64,000 bases of DNA, taken from assembly GCA_963715815.1 (NCBI GenBank), contig OY970278.1:1054001-1118000 (forward strand). The letters are read 5' to 3'. Positions 7,812 through 17,238 of this stretch are shown in pieces; the first letter of the stretch is position 1, and every line of letters starts with the position of its first letter. The stretch comes from JAFAMS01 sp963715815 (GTDB lineage Bacteria > Vulcanimicrobiota > Vulcanimicrobiia > Vulcanimicrobiales > Vulcanimicrobiaceae). The position numbers and the translations under genes are program-made. The notes beneath the pieces were generated by a model that was given only the letters and a program-made list of their open reading frames with translations, was not told the DNA's origin and ran no database searches.

Positions 7812-8539
7812 GTCTCGATCGGCGTCCCGAAGTACGCAGAGACGACTTCCGGATGCGTCGAGATCTCGGCCGGCGTGCCCTCGGCGATCTTGCGGCCGAA
7901 ATCGAGAACGATGATGCGGTCCGAGATGTTCATAACGAAGCGCATCAGGTGCTCGATGCCGCCGACTGCGGAGATGCCGTGTTTTCGGAGATCTAAAATG
8001 AACGCGCACATTGCGTCGACTTCGGTTGGATTGAGTCCGGCCATGACTTCATCGAGCAGCAAGAGCGCCGGTCGTGTCGCGAGCGCGCGCGCAACCTCGA
8101 GCCGCTTGCGTTGCGTCAGCGTCAGGCTCGATGCAGGCGCATCGGAGAGATGTGAGAGGCGAACGAGCTCCAAGATTTCAGCCGCGGTGCGCCGCGCTGC
8201 CGCATACGTCTTCTCGTGCACGAGCGCGCCGACCGCAACATTGTCGATGACGGAGAGTCGTACGAACGGGCGGACGACTTGATACGTTCGTCCGATGCCC
8301 GCGTGCGCGATCCGGTGCGTCGCCATTCCGACGATCGATTTTCCTTTGAACCGCACATCGCCCGACGATGGCGGAAATACGCCGCTGATCAAGTTGAACA
8401 ACGTCGTCTTTCCGGCGCCGTTCGGGCCGATGATGCTGACGATCTCGCCTTCGTTGACGCTGAAGCTTACATCGTTCAGCGCGCGAAGACCGCCGAACGA
8501 CCTGCTGATGTTCTCGACTTCGAGCAGAGGCACGCTCAT
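7808..8539 (-). CDS. livG: ABC importer ATP-binding protein, LivG type
   Basis: 243 residues. Walker A GPNGAGKTT, the LivG-typical GIGRTYQVVRPF segment, Walker B LLLLDEVMAGL, and the LivG C-terminal DFGRKIAEGTPAEI. The signature region is LTLTQRKRLEVARAL, lacking the full LSGGQ, which is normal for LivG. The H-loop reads GGIEHLMRFV. Overlaps livM upstream and livF downstream by four bases each. Pairs with LivF as a heterodimeric ATPase. Confidence 0.92.
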   Translation of the reverse strand: MSVPLLEVENISRSFGGLRALNDVSFSVNEGEIVSIIGPNGAGKTTLFNLISGVFPPSSGDVRFKGKSIVGMATHRIAHAGIGRTYQVVRPFVRLSVIDNVAVGALVHEKTYAAARRTAAEILELVRLSHLSDAPASSLTLTQRKRLEVARALATRPALLLLDEVMAGLNPTEVDAMCAFILDLRKHGISAVGGIEHLMRFVMNISDRIIVLDFGRKIAEGTPAEISTHPEVVSAYFGTPIET

Positions 8540-9489
8540 GTGATTGCCTCTTGGGTACGCGTCTTGGCCGCAGCTTTCTTACGGCTCAAACGTTGTGAAA
8601 TCGCGGGCACAATGCCGCCCGGCAACGCGATCAGTAAGATCACGATCAGCGCGCCGAAGATCATCAAGTGTGTTTGCGGGAAGCGCGTGCTGAGGCTCTC
8701 CGAGACTTGCGACATCAAGATGCCGCCGACGAGCGGACCCCACAACGTGCCCATGCCGCCCAAAATCGCCATCGCGACTGTCTGTAGCTCGATTTCCGTC
8801 GAATAGATCGAGGTCGGTTCGACATAGGTCAGATACCAAGCGTAGCCGCCGCCAAGAAGCGCCGGGATGATCGCGCTCAACACGAAGGCTTGCACTTTGC
8901 TTGACGTTGTGTCGACGCCGAGTGTACCGGCCGCGCGTTCGTCTTCGCGCAGCGCGCGCAGTCGCAGACCGAACGCGCTGCGATCGATCCATGCCGTGAG
9001 TAGAATCGCCAGTATCAAGACGCCGAGCGTCCAGTAGTAAACATCGACCGCGTTCGAACCGGGCGGAAGATAGATGCCTTCGGCGCCACCCGTAAACGGA
9101 ATCGTATCCGTCGCGATGCGCAAGCTTTGCGCGAGGCCGAGCATCCCCAGCGCGAAGAACGGTCCTTGCAGGCGCAGCATGAGATAGCCCATGGGCACCG
9201 CAAGCGCCGCGCACAGCAGGCCGCCGGCGATTGCGCACAGCCACCATTCGGCGTGAAAGCGCGTCGTGCCGATTGCGACAACGTACGCGCCGATGCCGAA
9301 GAACGTGATCTGTCCGAACGAGAGATAGCCCGCGTAGCCGGAGATGATATTCCAGCCGTACGCAAGGCCGGTGAAGAGCAAACTGATATAAAACAGCGAG
9401 AGAATATAGCCGTTTCCGGACAGTGGCACCAGTGCCGAGGCAAGCAAAAGCACCGCCAACGCGGCAAAACCAAGGATGCGCAGATTCAC
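8536..9489 (-). CDS. livM: ABC importer permease, LivM type
   Basis: 317 residues with about ten hydrophobic segments. LivM hallmarks: SGYAGYLSFGQITFFGIGAY, the cytoplasmic coupling sequence ALREDERAAGTLGVDTTSSK, and GGMGTLWGPLVGG near the C-terminus. Start is a GTG that overlaps the livH stop (GTGA). The last 20 residues are basic (RKKAAAKTRTQ). Inner-membrane channel subunit. Confidence 0.92.
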   Translation of the reverse strand: MNLRILGFAALAVLLLASALVPLSGNGYILSLFYISLLFTGLAYGWNIISGYAGYLSFGQITFFGIGAYVVAIGTTRFHAEWWLCAIAGGLLCAALAVPMGYLMLRLQGPFFALGMLGLAQSLRIATDTIPFTGGAEGIYLPPGSNAVDVYYWTLGVLILAILLTAWIDRSAFGLRLRALREDERAAGTLGVDTTSSKVQAFVLSAIIPALLGGGYAWYLTYVEPTSIYSTEIELQTVAMAILGGMGTLWGPLVGGILMSQVSESLSTRFPQTHLMIFGALIVILLIALPGGIVPAISQRLSRKKAAAKTRTQEAIT

Positions 9490-10364
9490 GTGGTTGCTGG
9501 CTTACCTAAGATTCCGGACGGCCGGAAGAGCAGCACCAAGATGAAAACAACGTACGGCATCATCGAGCCGAAATGCGTGTTGCCATAAAACCCGACGAAC
9601 GAAACGGCGAGTCCAAGCAATCCTGCGCCCACGATCGCTCCGGCGTAGCTGCCGAGTCCGCCCAGCACGACTACGCTGAACGAAATCAACGTGAATTGCG
9701 ATCCCGTGTCTGGATTGTAGGCGTAAATCATGCTCAAGAGCGCGCCTGATGCCGCTGCAATTCCACAGCCGAGGGCGAAGCTGAGCGTCCGCATGCGGCC
9801 GATGTCGATGCCGCAGGCTCGTGCGCCATCGAGGTTCTGGCTTGCGGCGCGCAGAGCGCGCCCAACCTGGGTCGAGCGAAGTACAATCGCTAGAATTCCC
9901 GCGATGAGAATTGCGATCGAGAACGCCAATAGCTGCGCTTTTGGGAAATCGATTCCGCCGACGTGCCACGAGTCGGTCAAGTATGCGACCGAACGAAAGT
10001 CACCGCTGAAAATTGCAAGCCCGAGACCGACGAGAAAATACGAAACGCCGAACGTGATGAGCAGCGAGGTCCACTCGCGCGATTGCGCGTGTTCGGGCAG
10101 ACGGCGCAAAAGTAGCCGTTCGATGAGCGTTCCGAGAATGGCGCCGCCGATCAGCGCGCCGGGCAGCGCTTCGATCGGCGTGATCCCGAAGCGCTGAAAG
10201 ACGACCGCGCACGTGAGCGCGGTGAGGATGACGATCTGTCCGTGCGCGAGATTGACGATTCGCGTGACGCCGAAAATAACGTTCAGCCCAAGGGCGGCGA
10301 GTGCGAACACGCCGCCCAAGAGCAGACCGTTGATGATGAGCTGGAGGACCAGCTCAACGTGCAT
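9486..10364 (-). CDS. livH: ABC importer permease, LivH type
   Basis: 292 residues, hydrophobic throughout. N-terminal LLLGGVFALAALGLNVIFGV and VNLAHGQIVI match LivH, as do GRALRAASQNLDGARACGID and GGLGSYAGAIVGAGLLG. Its ATG shares one base with the stop of the binding-protein gene (TAATG). Forms the membrane pore with LivM. Confidence 0.92.
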   Translation of the reverse strand: MHVELVLQLIINGLLLGGVFALAALGLNVIFGVTRIVNLAHGQIVILTALTCAVVFQRFGITPIEALPGALIGGAILGTLIERLLLRRLPEHAQSREWTSLLITFGVSYFLVGLGLAIFSGDFRSVAYLTDSWHVGGIDFPKAQLLAFSIAILIAGILAIVLRSTQVGRALRAASQNLDGARACGIDIGRMRTLSFALGCGIAAASGALLSMIYAYNPDTGSQFTLISFSVVVLGGLGSYAGAIVGAGLLGLAVSFVGFYGNTHFGSMMPYVVFILVLLFRPSGILGKPATT

Positions 10365-11557
10365 TATTTAGCCCAGGAGTATGGGGTGATCAACTTCGCC
10401 TGCGCCCATTTGCCCGGGTACACGACGAGTTGCTTGCCACCTTGCCATTGATCGGTCAATGAATCGTAGCCCGTCTGCATGCCGTTTGCGTCGACGTGAT
10501 AGGTACCGCAAACCGTGTCGACTTCGTGCGTCCCCATAAAGTCGCGGATCTTATCGTTGTCGAGCGACTTCACGCTGGCGATCGCCGCGCCGAGGACTTG
10601 CATTGCTGCGTAGTTTTGCGCTGAGTGGTAGTCGGGCTCGATGCCGAACTCGGCCTTGAACGCCTTTGCGAAGGCGACGTTTCCTTCCGTCTTTAGTTCG
10701 GCGCTCCAGTTATTCGCAAAGAGAACGCCTTGCGAATCGGCTCCGACTTGTTTGGCGAAGTTTGGATCGGCTGGGCCGATTGTGAAGAACAGCTCCTTCG
10801 GCGTTACGTTGGCTTGTTTAAGCGCACGTATGATACCGACGGAATCCGGGAAGTACGAGATTGCAAGCACGACGTCCGGATTCGTCTGCTTGATCTTCTG
10901 AACGACTGCGGTGTAGTCCGACGCATTGTGTGGATACAGCTCGTTGAAGACGACCTTTAACCCGGCCGCCGCTGCCATCTCGGGAACGGCTTGCGCGATC
11001 GAGCGCGGGAACGCCGTGTCCTCACCGGTCAGCGCGATCGTCTTGTAACCGTACTGCTTGGCGATTTGGATCGCGCCGTAGACGTAACGGTCCGACGTCG
11101 CAGTCCCTTGGAAGATGTATTTGAGATTGCGTTTGAACGGAGCGACGGCGGCGACCTCAGGCGAGATCATCGGCATCTTGTATTGATCCGCGATGTTTGC
11201 AACTGCCGCCGTGATTGCGCTCGAGTACGGGCCGACGATCAAGTTGACGTGATCTTGCTGAACGAGCTTCTGATACTCGGTGACCGACGTCGCAGGATCG
11301 CTCGCGTCGTCGTACACTTTCAATTGGAGCTGACGTCCCATCCAGCCGCCCTTGGCGTTCACCTGATTGACGTATAGCTGGTAACCTTGAAGCGCGTACT
11401 TGCCGACGTCGGCGTACGCTCCGCTTTGCGAGATTGTCGTCCCGATGACGATCGGATCGGCCGCACCTGCGGTCCGTGAGTTGGCGCCGATAAAACACGC
11501 GAGTATGGCGGCGCTTAAAAGAAAAGCGATCCCCTTGGATCGGCTGGATGCCTTCAT
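10364..11557 (-). CDS. Periplasmic LivJ/LivK-type substrate-binding protein
   Basis: 397 residues; signal peptide FLLSAAILACFIGANSRTAGA, then the type 1 periplasmic binding fold (IVIGTTISQSGAYADVGKYA at the N-terminus, LIVGPYSSAITAAVANIADQ, and LTGEDTAFPRSIAQAVPEMA). Captures the ligand for the downstream permeases. Ligand class cannot be read; neighbouring phenylacetate genes suggest aromatic carboxylates, but amino acids are as likely. GGAGAGG lies a few bases before the ATG. Divergent from the MmgE/PrpD gene with 84 bases between. Confidence 0.92.
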   Translation of the reverse strand: MKASSRSKGIAFLLSAAILACFIGANSRTAGAADPIVIGTTISQSGAYADVGKYALQGYQLYVNQVNAKGGWMGRQLQLKVYDDASDPATSVTEYQKLVQQDHVNLIVGPYSSAITAAVANIADQYKMPMISPEVAAVAPFKRNLKYIFQGTATSDRYVYGAIQIAKQYGYKTIALTGEDTAFPRSIAQAVPEMAAAAGLKVVFNELYPHNASDYTAVVQKIKQTNPDVVLAISYFPDSVGIIRALKQANVTPKELFFTIGPADPNFAKQVGADSQGVLFANNWSAELKTEGNVAFAKAFKAEFGIEPDYHSAQNYAAMQVLGAAIASVKSLDNDKIRDFMGTHEVDTVCGTYHVDANGMQTGYDSLTDQWQGGKQLVVYPGKWAQAKLITPYSWAK

Positions 11558-11641
11558 GCCCCTCTCCCTCTGGTAAGTTTCCTTGGGTTATGAGGAGTAA
11601 CGGTAGCCATCCTCCAAAAGTCGCATCATATAAAGGAGACC

Positions 11642-13039
11642 ATGATGACGACCCTTACCGCTTCCCCGGCACGCCAGTTGATCACGCGGCGCCTCGCGGA
11701 GTACGCCGTGAACCTTGGCTTCACCGATCTTCCGGCGGCGACCGTAGAGAAGACGAAGCAAGCCATCCTCGATCTTCTCGGCATCGCTATCCGCGCAAGC
11801 ATCGCCGGCGAATCGAGCGACGTTGTCCGAGGAGTCGTCGATTCGCTCGGGAGTTCTGGGAGCGCGACGGGGATCGGAATCGGACCGCGCTATCAGCCGC
11901 ACTATGCGGCGCTATTGAACGGAACGTTCGCCCACACGCTGGACTTCGATGATACGCACGAAGGCGGATCGATTCACCCCGGAGCGCCGGCGATCACGGC
12001 CGTTCTGGCCATTGCAGAAGAGAAGCGTGCCTCAGGGGCGAGCGCAATTGCGGCGATCGTGGCGGGCTACGACGCGACGGTTCGCATCGCCGAAGCTGCG
12101 GATCCGGCCGCGCACTACGATCGCGGGTTCCATCCGACCGCGACCTGCGGGACGTTCGGAGCGACGGCCGCCGTCGCCAACGTGACGAACTCGAGCGCGG
12201 ATATTCTCGAGAACGCTTTTGGCATCAACGGAAGCCAATCGGCCGGTTCTTTACAATTTCTGGAAAATGGCGCGTGGAACAAGCGCATCCATACCGGACT
12301 TACCGCACATAATGCGATCCTGGCGTGGCGCTTTGCGCAAGCCGGCGCGGTTGGCGCACGCGACGCGCTCGAGGGGCGCTCCGGATTTTTCCGCGGATAC
12401 ACGGACGGCGCGGATGTCGAGCACGTGGTGCGCACGCTCGGAGAACGATTCGCGGTTGACGAGACAGCCTTCAAACCGTATCCGTCGTGCCGCTATTCGC
12501 ACGCGGCGATCGATCTGATCCGTGAGATCGTCGCGGAAGCGAAGCTCGAGCCCAAAGACATTTCGGCGATTCGCATCGGCCTGCCGCGCAAAGGCATGGA
12601 TCTGATAGGCGTCCCCGAGGAAGCGAAACGCACGCCGAGTTCCATCGTCGACGGACAATTCAGCATGTTCTTCCTGGCAGCGGTAGCGTTGCTGCACCAG
12701 CGCATGACGTGGGATGATTACAAGCTGCTCGGCAACGCCGAAGTTGCGCGGACGATTGAGCGAATCGAAGTGCGATTGGATCCCGAGATCGACGCGCGTT
12801 TCCCGACAATGGCTGCGAGCGTTGAGATCGACACGAACGGCACGACGATCCGCCGGATCAACTGGACTCCGAAAGGCGAGCCCGACAAACCGCTTACGTG
12901 GGAAGAAGTGGAAGCGAAGTTCCTCAGCTTGGCGCGCGCGGTATACGATGACGCGCGTTGCGCGCGAATAGTCGAGACGGTTCGCGGTCTCGAGCGCATC
13001 GGCGAGATCGGTGAGCTGACGGCGCTCCTCGGCGCGTGA
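11642..13039 (+). CDS. MmgE/PrpD family protein
   Basis: 465 residues matching the MmgE/PrpD fold along its length: KTKQAILDLLGIAIR, LNGTFAHTLDFDDTHEGG, HPGAPAITAVLAIAE, RGFHPTATCGTFGATAAVA and KPYPSCRYSHAAIDLI. Family members include 2-methylcitrate dehydratase and itaconate-forming cis-aconitate decarboxylase; many paralogs are uncharacterised and sit, as here, beside CoA-catabolic genes. Start is the ATG preceded by AAAGGAGACC, a strong ribosome site. Its stop overlaps the GTG of the acyl-CoA dehydrogenase. Confidence 0.88.
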   Translation: MMTTLTASPARQLITRRLAEYAVNLGFTDLPAATVEKTKQAILDLLGIAIRASIAGESSDVVRGVVDSLGSSGSATGIGIGPRYQPHYAALLNGTFAHTLDFDDTHEGGSIHPGAPAITAVLAIAEEKRASGASAIAAIVAGYDATVRIAEAADPAAHYDRGFHPTATCGTFGATAAVANVTNSSADILENAFGINGSQSAGSLQFLENGAWNKRIHTGLTAHNAILAWRFAQAGAVGARDALEGRSGFFRGYTDGADVEHVVRTLGERFAVDETAFKPYPSCRYSHAAIDLIREIVAEAKLEPKDISAIRIGLPRKGMDLIGVPEEAKRTPSSIVDGQFSMFFLAAVALLHQRMTWDDYKLLGNAEVARTIERIEVRLDPEIDARFPTMAASVEIDTNGTTIRRINWTPKGEPDKPLTWEEVEAKFLSLARAVYDDARCARIVETVRGLERIGEIGELTALLGA

Positions 13040-14181
13040 GCGTCGACAAGGAGGTCCTCGCGCAGATCCGGCGTTTCGCAGAGTCGGAAGTGCGTCCGGT
13101 TGCGCACGATCTCGAAGCGCGCAATGAATACCCGACGGCGCTGGTTGCGCGCATGCGCGAGATGGGCCTGTTCGGCGCGATCGTCCCCGAAGAGTACGGC
13201 GGCGCTGGGCTCAACGTCAGTACGTACGCGGCGATCATTGAAGAGATTGCGCGCGTGTGGATGTCGATCACGGGCGTGCTCAATAGCCATCTCATCATGT
13301 GCTACGACATCCTCACTGGCGGAACGGAACGGCAGCGCACGACGTGGTTGCCTTCCCTAAGCGATGGTTCGAAGCACGGCGGCATCATGCTCAGCGAGCC
13401 CGAGGCGGGAAGCGATCTCCAAGCGATCCGCGTAACTGCGCGCCGCGACGGTGATTCGTATCTGATCCGTGGCACGAAGATGTGGGTTACGAACGGACGC
13501 ACCGGAAATACATTTCTGGTTCTTGCAAAAACCGATACCGAGGTGCAGCCGCGTCATCGCGGCATCAGTCTCTTCATCGTGGAGAAAGACAAGGGTCCGG
13601 GATTTACGGTCAGCCGCGATATCGACAAGCTCGGATATCGCGCGCTCGACACGTGCGAGGTCGTCTTCGATGACTATCGCGTCCCCGCGGAAAATCTACT
13701 CGGCGAACAAGAAGGCTTGGGTTTCAAGCAGATCATGAGCGGTCTGGAGCTCGGCCGCATCAATATCGCAGCTCGCGGCGTGGGCATCGCGCAAGCCGCG
13801 CTTGACGAAGCCGTCAAATATTCACAGCAGCGCGAGACGTTCGGCAAGCCCATCTGGCAACACCAGGCGATTGCGCTCAAGCTCGCCGACATGGTGACAA
13901 CGGTGAACGCGGCGCGTCTGTTGACCTACGCGGCCGCCGAACGCAAAGATCTCGGCCAACGCTGCGACATGGAAGCCGGGATGGCCAAGCTCTTTGCGAC
14001 CGAGACGGCGATGACGTGCGCGCTCGAGTCGATGCGTATTCACGGCGGGTATGGTTACACTAAGGAGTTTGACGTCGAGCGATTTTTTCGAGACGTACCC
14101 CTACTGATCATCGGCGAGGGCACGAACGAGATTCAGAAGACGATCATCGCGCGTCAGCTCATCGAGCGCAACGCTCTTTAA
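13036..14181 (+). CDS. Acyl-CoA dehydrogenase
   Basis: 381 residues, full three-domain acyl-CoA dehydrogenase: N-terminal helices, the FAD-binding beta domain (MLSEPEAGSDLQAI, then TKMWVTNGR), and the C-terminal helices with RIHGGYGYTKEFDVERFFRD. Catalytic base Glu361 is in GEGTNEIQK. Oxidises an acyl-CoA to the trans-2-enoyl-CoA, electrons going to ETF. Chain-length preference is unknown. GTG start overlaps the upstream stop (GTGA), so the two genes are co-translated. They lie divergent to the first ABC cassette. Confidence 0.93.
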   Translation: MSVDKEVLAQIRRFAESEVRPVAHDLEARNEYPTALVARMREMGLFGAIVPEEYGGAGLNVSTYAAIIEEIARVWMSITGVLNSHLIMCYDILTGGTERQRTTWLPSLSDGSKHGGIMLSEPEAGSDLQAIRVTARRDGDSYLIRGTKMWVTNGRTGNTFLVLAKTDTEVQPRHRGISLFIVEKDKGPGFTVSRDIDKLGYRALDTCEVVFDDYRVPAENLLGEQEGLGFKQIMSGLELGRINIAARGVGIAQAALDEAVKYSQQRETFGKPIWQHQAIALKLADMVTTVNAARLLTYAAAERKDLGQRCDMEAGMAKLFATETAMTCALESMRIHGGYGYTKEFDVERFFRDVPLLIIGEGTNEIQKTIIARQLIERNAL

Positions 14182-14525
14182 GGTTGGTGCAGCTGATTGT
14201 GCTTGGTGTAGTAGATGCGATCCGAATTGTTGTTGAGCTCGCGGTTGAGCTGATGATACTGTCCGGCCGTCAGATGGCCGTCGTCATGCCGTAGATCGGC
14301 GCGCCGCTGCGCGTTGACGCGCGCAAGGTGGTTTTCGTCCGCGCGATATTCGCCGTAGGTTAGCGAGCCGTTGCGCACGCCCTGATTGATGCGTGTCTGT
14401 TGATCGTGCTCGCGATTGTAGACTTCGCCGGCTTGCGCTGCGAGTGGAAGCGAGGAGGCTGCAAGCACGCCCGACGTGAGGGCGGCGAGCAGAATTTTTC
14501 CAAGGAGTGGCTTGATAAACATCAT
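14178..14525 (-). CDS. Secreted helical-hairpin protein with two tandem motifs
   Basis: 115 residues, starting MMFIKPLLGK; signal peptide ending LPLAAQA|G. The mature part is very polar and holds two similar units: RINQGVRNGSLTYGEYRADE and RADLRHDDGHLTAGQYHQLN. Each has a Gly or Asp turn, a conserved G-x-L-T, and amphipathic helices on both sides, and the protein ends LNNNSDRIYYTKHN. Proteins of this pattern occur as short periplasmic proteins in proteobacteria and acidobacteria; I know no assigned function. Its stop overlaps the acyl-CoA dehydrogenase stop by four bases in convergent orientation. Confidence 0.75.
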   Translation of the reverse strand: MMFIKPLLGKILLAALTSGVLAASSLPLAAQAGEVYNREHDQQTRINQGVRNGSLTYGEYRADENHLARVNAQRRADLRHDDGHLTAGQYHQLNRELNNNSDRIYYTKHNQLHQP

Positions 14526-14609
14526 GTACGAATTGTGCGTTCTCCGGAGAAAAACGCAACGCTTCGCCCACCCATTCTAAGAGGGCTTTTAGCCCGGCTT
14601 AAGGCGCGC

Positions 14610-15128
14610 CTAATCCTGGAATTCGAAAAACCCTTCGTAGCCGCTACGTCCCGGGACCAGTGAGATGTCGAGCTTCCAAACCGTAGGTGAAAGCTCGTTA
14701 CAGATGCCTTCGGTAAGCGGTCCGATCCACACGGGATACTCCAGTATGCGCGGAACGCGTTTCATCTGCCGCACCGCCGTGCGGACGATGTGCCACGTTG
14801 CGGAGTGATCCGCGTTCGAGTCCCCGCGAAAGGGAACCACGAGTGTCTTCGGCTTGAGAGCTTCGAGTTGCGTTCGCACGTTTTTGACGACTGCGGGAAA
14901 CGCGCTGATCAGCTCGTTCCGAATTTCGCCTTTTTTCATTCCGCAAAGCGTGCTTACGGTGAGGATCGAAACCGGCTGCTCGTTACGGCGGAGCAATGCA
15001 ATGAGCCCACCGCACGCTAAGGTCTCGTCGTCCGGATGCGGCGCGACAATCGTCGTTGGGCCGAATGTTTTCAGCGCTGTGTGCGGGAGCTCCGTTCCCG
15101 AAAACGTAACATGAGCTTCCCTCAACAT
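14610..15128 (-). CDS. PIG-L family deacetylase-like protein
   Basis: About 172 residues from the ATG at 15128; the frame is open to a TTG at 15173. The zinc motif APHPDDETLACGG and the second His site GDSNADHSATW fit the GlcNAc-PI/bacillithiol/mycothiol deacetylase (LmbE) fold. The protein is short for the family (usually 220-300) and ends with a strand EGFFEFQD. Likely hydrolyses an N-acetyl group on a sugar or small molecule; substrate unknown. Divergent from the response regulator gene. Confidence 0.82.
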   Translation of the reverse strand: MLREAHVTFSGTELPHTALKTFGPTTIVAPHPDDETLACGGLIALLRRNEQPVSILTVSTLCGMKKGEIRNELISAFPAVVKNVRTQLEALKPKTLVVPFRGDSNADHSATWHIVRTAVRQMKRVPRILEYPVWIGPLTEGICNELSPTVWKLDISLVPGRSGYEGFFEFQD

Positions 15129-15226
15129 GGCAACAGCGTCGAGGCTACACGTCCCGAGTCCAGAAATCGTCAAGGAAAAACATGAGGAAAACTACCGCGA
15201 TTTCGCCAATCGAGTAGTCCTTCAAA

Positions 15227-15907
15227 ATGCGAATACTTATCGTTGAAGATGATCAGCGCATCGCAGGTCCTGTTGCAGATGATTTGCGATTGCAGCAGCA
15301 CGTCGTTGATGTGACGAGCGACGGACGTGATGGTCTGAACTACGCGCTCGCTGGATCGTACGATCTCATGCTTCTTGATATCATGCTGCCGGGAATCGAT
15401 GGACTTACGATTTGCCGCAAGCTGCGTGATGCCGGAGATCAGGCTATGATTCTCGTGATCACCGCGCGCGATGCGATCGAAGACAAGGTTGCAACGCTCG
15501 ACGCCGGTGCAGACGATTACATTGTCAAGCCGTTCGATCTTGCGGAACTGAGCGCGCGCGTGCGTGCCGTTTCCCGGCGGACGCGTGAATCGCGGCCGAT
15601 GGTTTTGGAACGCGGGCCGCTCTCACTCGATCCCAAGAGCGCGCGCGTAACATTCGAAGGCAGGCAAGTGCCGCTCACGCGCACCGAGCACGCAATTCTC
15701 GAAACGCTCATGCGTAATTCGGATCAGATATTCACCAGCTCTATGCTGCTCGACCGCGTCGTGACGTTCGACGTGGGAAGTGGAACGGGTTCGATCAAGA
15801 CGCACATCGCAAATTTGCGCCGCAAGCTCCGCGCTGCCGGATGCACGGATCCGATCGAGACCGTTTACGGGCTCGGGTACCGCCTCAGCGATATGGGCGC
15901 AGTTTAA
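15227..15907 (+). CDS. OmpR/PhoB-family response regulator
   Basis: 226 residues. Receiver domain with the acidic pocket VEDD, phospho-acceptor Asp51 in LLDIMLPGIDG, Thr in VITAR and Lys in DDYIVKPFD. The C-terminal winged helix ends in KTHIANLRRKLRAAG and ETVYGLGYRL, the recognition region. Binds promoter DNA when phosphorylated; the partner is probably the sensor kinase encoded convergently at its 3' end. Regulon unknown. Confidence 0.94.
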   Translation: MRILIVEDDQRIAGPVADDLRLQQHVVDVTSDGRDGLNYALAGSYDLMLLDIMLPGIDGLTICRKLRDAGDQAMILVITARDAIEDKVATLDAGADDYIVKPFDLAELSARVRAVSRRTRESRPMVLERGPLSLDPKSARVTFEGRQVPLTRTEHAILETLMRNSDQIFTSSMLLDRVVTFDVGSGTGSIKTHIANLRRKLRAAGCTDPIETVYGLGYRLSDMGAV

Positions 15908-17166
15908 GCTAACGAAGGCGGACGGCGCGGCAGCGTAATCGTGAAGGTGCTGCCGGTGGCGATCCGGCTCGTCACGAGGATGCGGCCGCCGTGACGTTCG
16001 GCTAGCGCGCGCGCGATCGCGAGTCCGAGCCCGCTGCCGCCGTCACTCGAGCGCGCTTCGGAACCGCGCCAGAAACGATCGAAGATCCGGTCGAGATGCT
16101 CGGGGGCGATGCCGATGCCGTTGTCCTCGACCGAGACTTGCGCATTGACGGGATCACCTGCGCACGAAACGAGGACCGAACCGCGCTCGGGCGTGTAGCG
16201 AATCGCGTTCTCAACGAGATTCGAAATGATCCGAGAAACCTGTTCCGGATTTCCGATTACTTGACCGCCATTGCCCGGCTCGACCATCAGCTTGATGGAT
16301 TTTCGCGTTGCAAAATCCTTATATCGATCGATGACCCGATTGACGACCGTATCGATGTGTACCGTGAACATCTCGCGCTCGAGCGAGCGTCCTGCGCGTG
16401 CGAGAATCAAGAGATCGTCGACGAGGCGGTTCATTTCTTTTGCCGTTGCGGCAATCGAGATCAAGCGGTTCTTCGTTTGGTCTGCCAGATCGGGCGCCTC
16501 GTGCAGCGCGACGGCAGCCGTCGTTGAAAGCGCAGTCAGCGGGCCGCGCAGCTCGTGCGAGGCGTCGGCGGTAAATTCGCGCAAACGCTCGTAGCTCGCT
16601 TCCGTGCGCGCAAGCGATGCGCGAGCCAGCATCGATCCGCCGACGCCCGCAGCCAGAATTGCGAGCAGCGATCCGAACATGATGCCGAGATCGAGCGCGC
16701 CGACGCCCTGGTCGAAAGCGTCGCTCGTCAATGCGGCGCGTACGTATCCGACGTCCGCATGCTGTCCGTTTTGCAAGTAGATCGTGTACGTTTCCAAACG
16801 CTTACCGCCGGCGCCGCTTAGCGCGAACCGCCCCAGTTGCGGCGGAACGTAGGCGGGCGGTCCGTGCCCGCGCCGCGTGACCAATCGCTTCTGCGAATCA
16901 AACCATTCGAGGCCTTCGACTTTGGGATCGACATCGAAGCCGCCCAGCGAGTGTTCGTTGACGACGAACCCGCCCGGAATGAAGTCGCTCGCAGCTTCGC
17001 CGGCGCGTGCCAGCGTCGAAAGCCGATTCGTGGCTTGCTGCTGTACGATCGATTCGAACGAGAACCGAACGGATGCCGCAAAGATAACGATGACGACGGC
17101 AAATGCGCCCAAGTACGACGCAAAAAGCCGGCGCTCGAGCACCCTGCCCTCCCCCCGTGAAACCAT
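15904..17166 (-). CDS. Membrane sensor histidine kinase, convergent to its regulator
   Basis: 420 residues. TM1 near residues 13-33, an extracytoplasmic sensor domain to about 155, TM2 near 158-182, then HisKA with phospho-acceptor His204 in FTADASHELRGPL and an HATPase with N-box VENAIRYTPE, G1 EDNGIGI, F-box FDRFWRG and G2 GSGLGLAIA. No HAMP is obvious. The ATG at 17166 has no clear ribosome site, whereas GGGGAGG precedes a GTG eight codons in (17142), which may be the true start. The stop codon shares bases with the response regulator stop. Confidence 0.93.
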   Translation of the reverse strand: MVSRGEGRVLERRLFASYLGAFAVVIVIFAASVRFSFESIVQQQATNRLSTLARAGEAASDFIPGGFVVNEHSLGGFDVDPKVEGLEWFDSQKRLVTRRGHGPPAYVPPQLGRFALSGAGGKRLETYTIYLQNGQHADVGYVRAALTSDAFDQGVGALDLGIMFGSLLAILAAGVGGSMLARASLARTEASYERLREFTADASHELRGPLTALSTTAAVALHEAPDLADQTKNRLISIAATAKEMNRLVDDLLILARAGRSLEREMFTVHIDTVVNRVIDRYKDFATRKSIKLMVEPGNGGQVIGNPEQVSRIISNLVENAIRYTPERGSVLVSCAGDPVNAQVSVEDNGIGIAPEHLDRIFDRFWRGSEARSSDGGSGLGLAIARALAERHGGRILVTSRIATGSTFTITLPRRPPSLA

Positions 17167-17238
17167 TGGTTTCCTGGTTCGACGCTTTGACTGCGTCCCT
17201 CCAGGCCAGCGCCTAGGGCCGTCGAAAGGGGCCGCATC

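Noticed and set aside
11157..11498. Several open frames of 100-170 codons antisense to the ABC, MmgE/PrpD, metH and nuo genes
   Set aside because: High GC makes long antisense frames common; their products are Arg/Ala-rich and show no domain.
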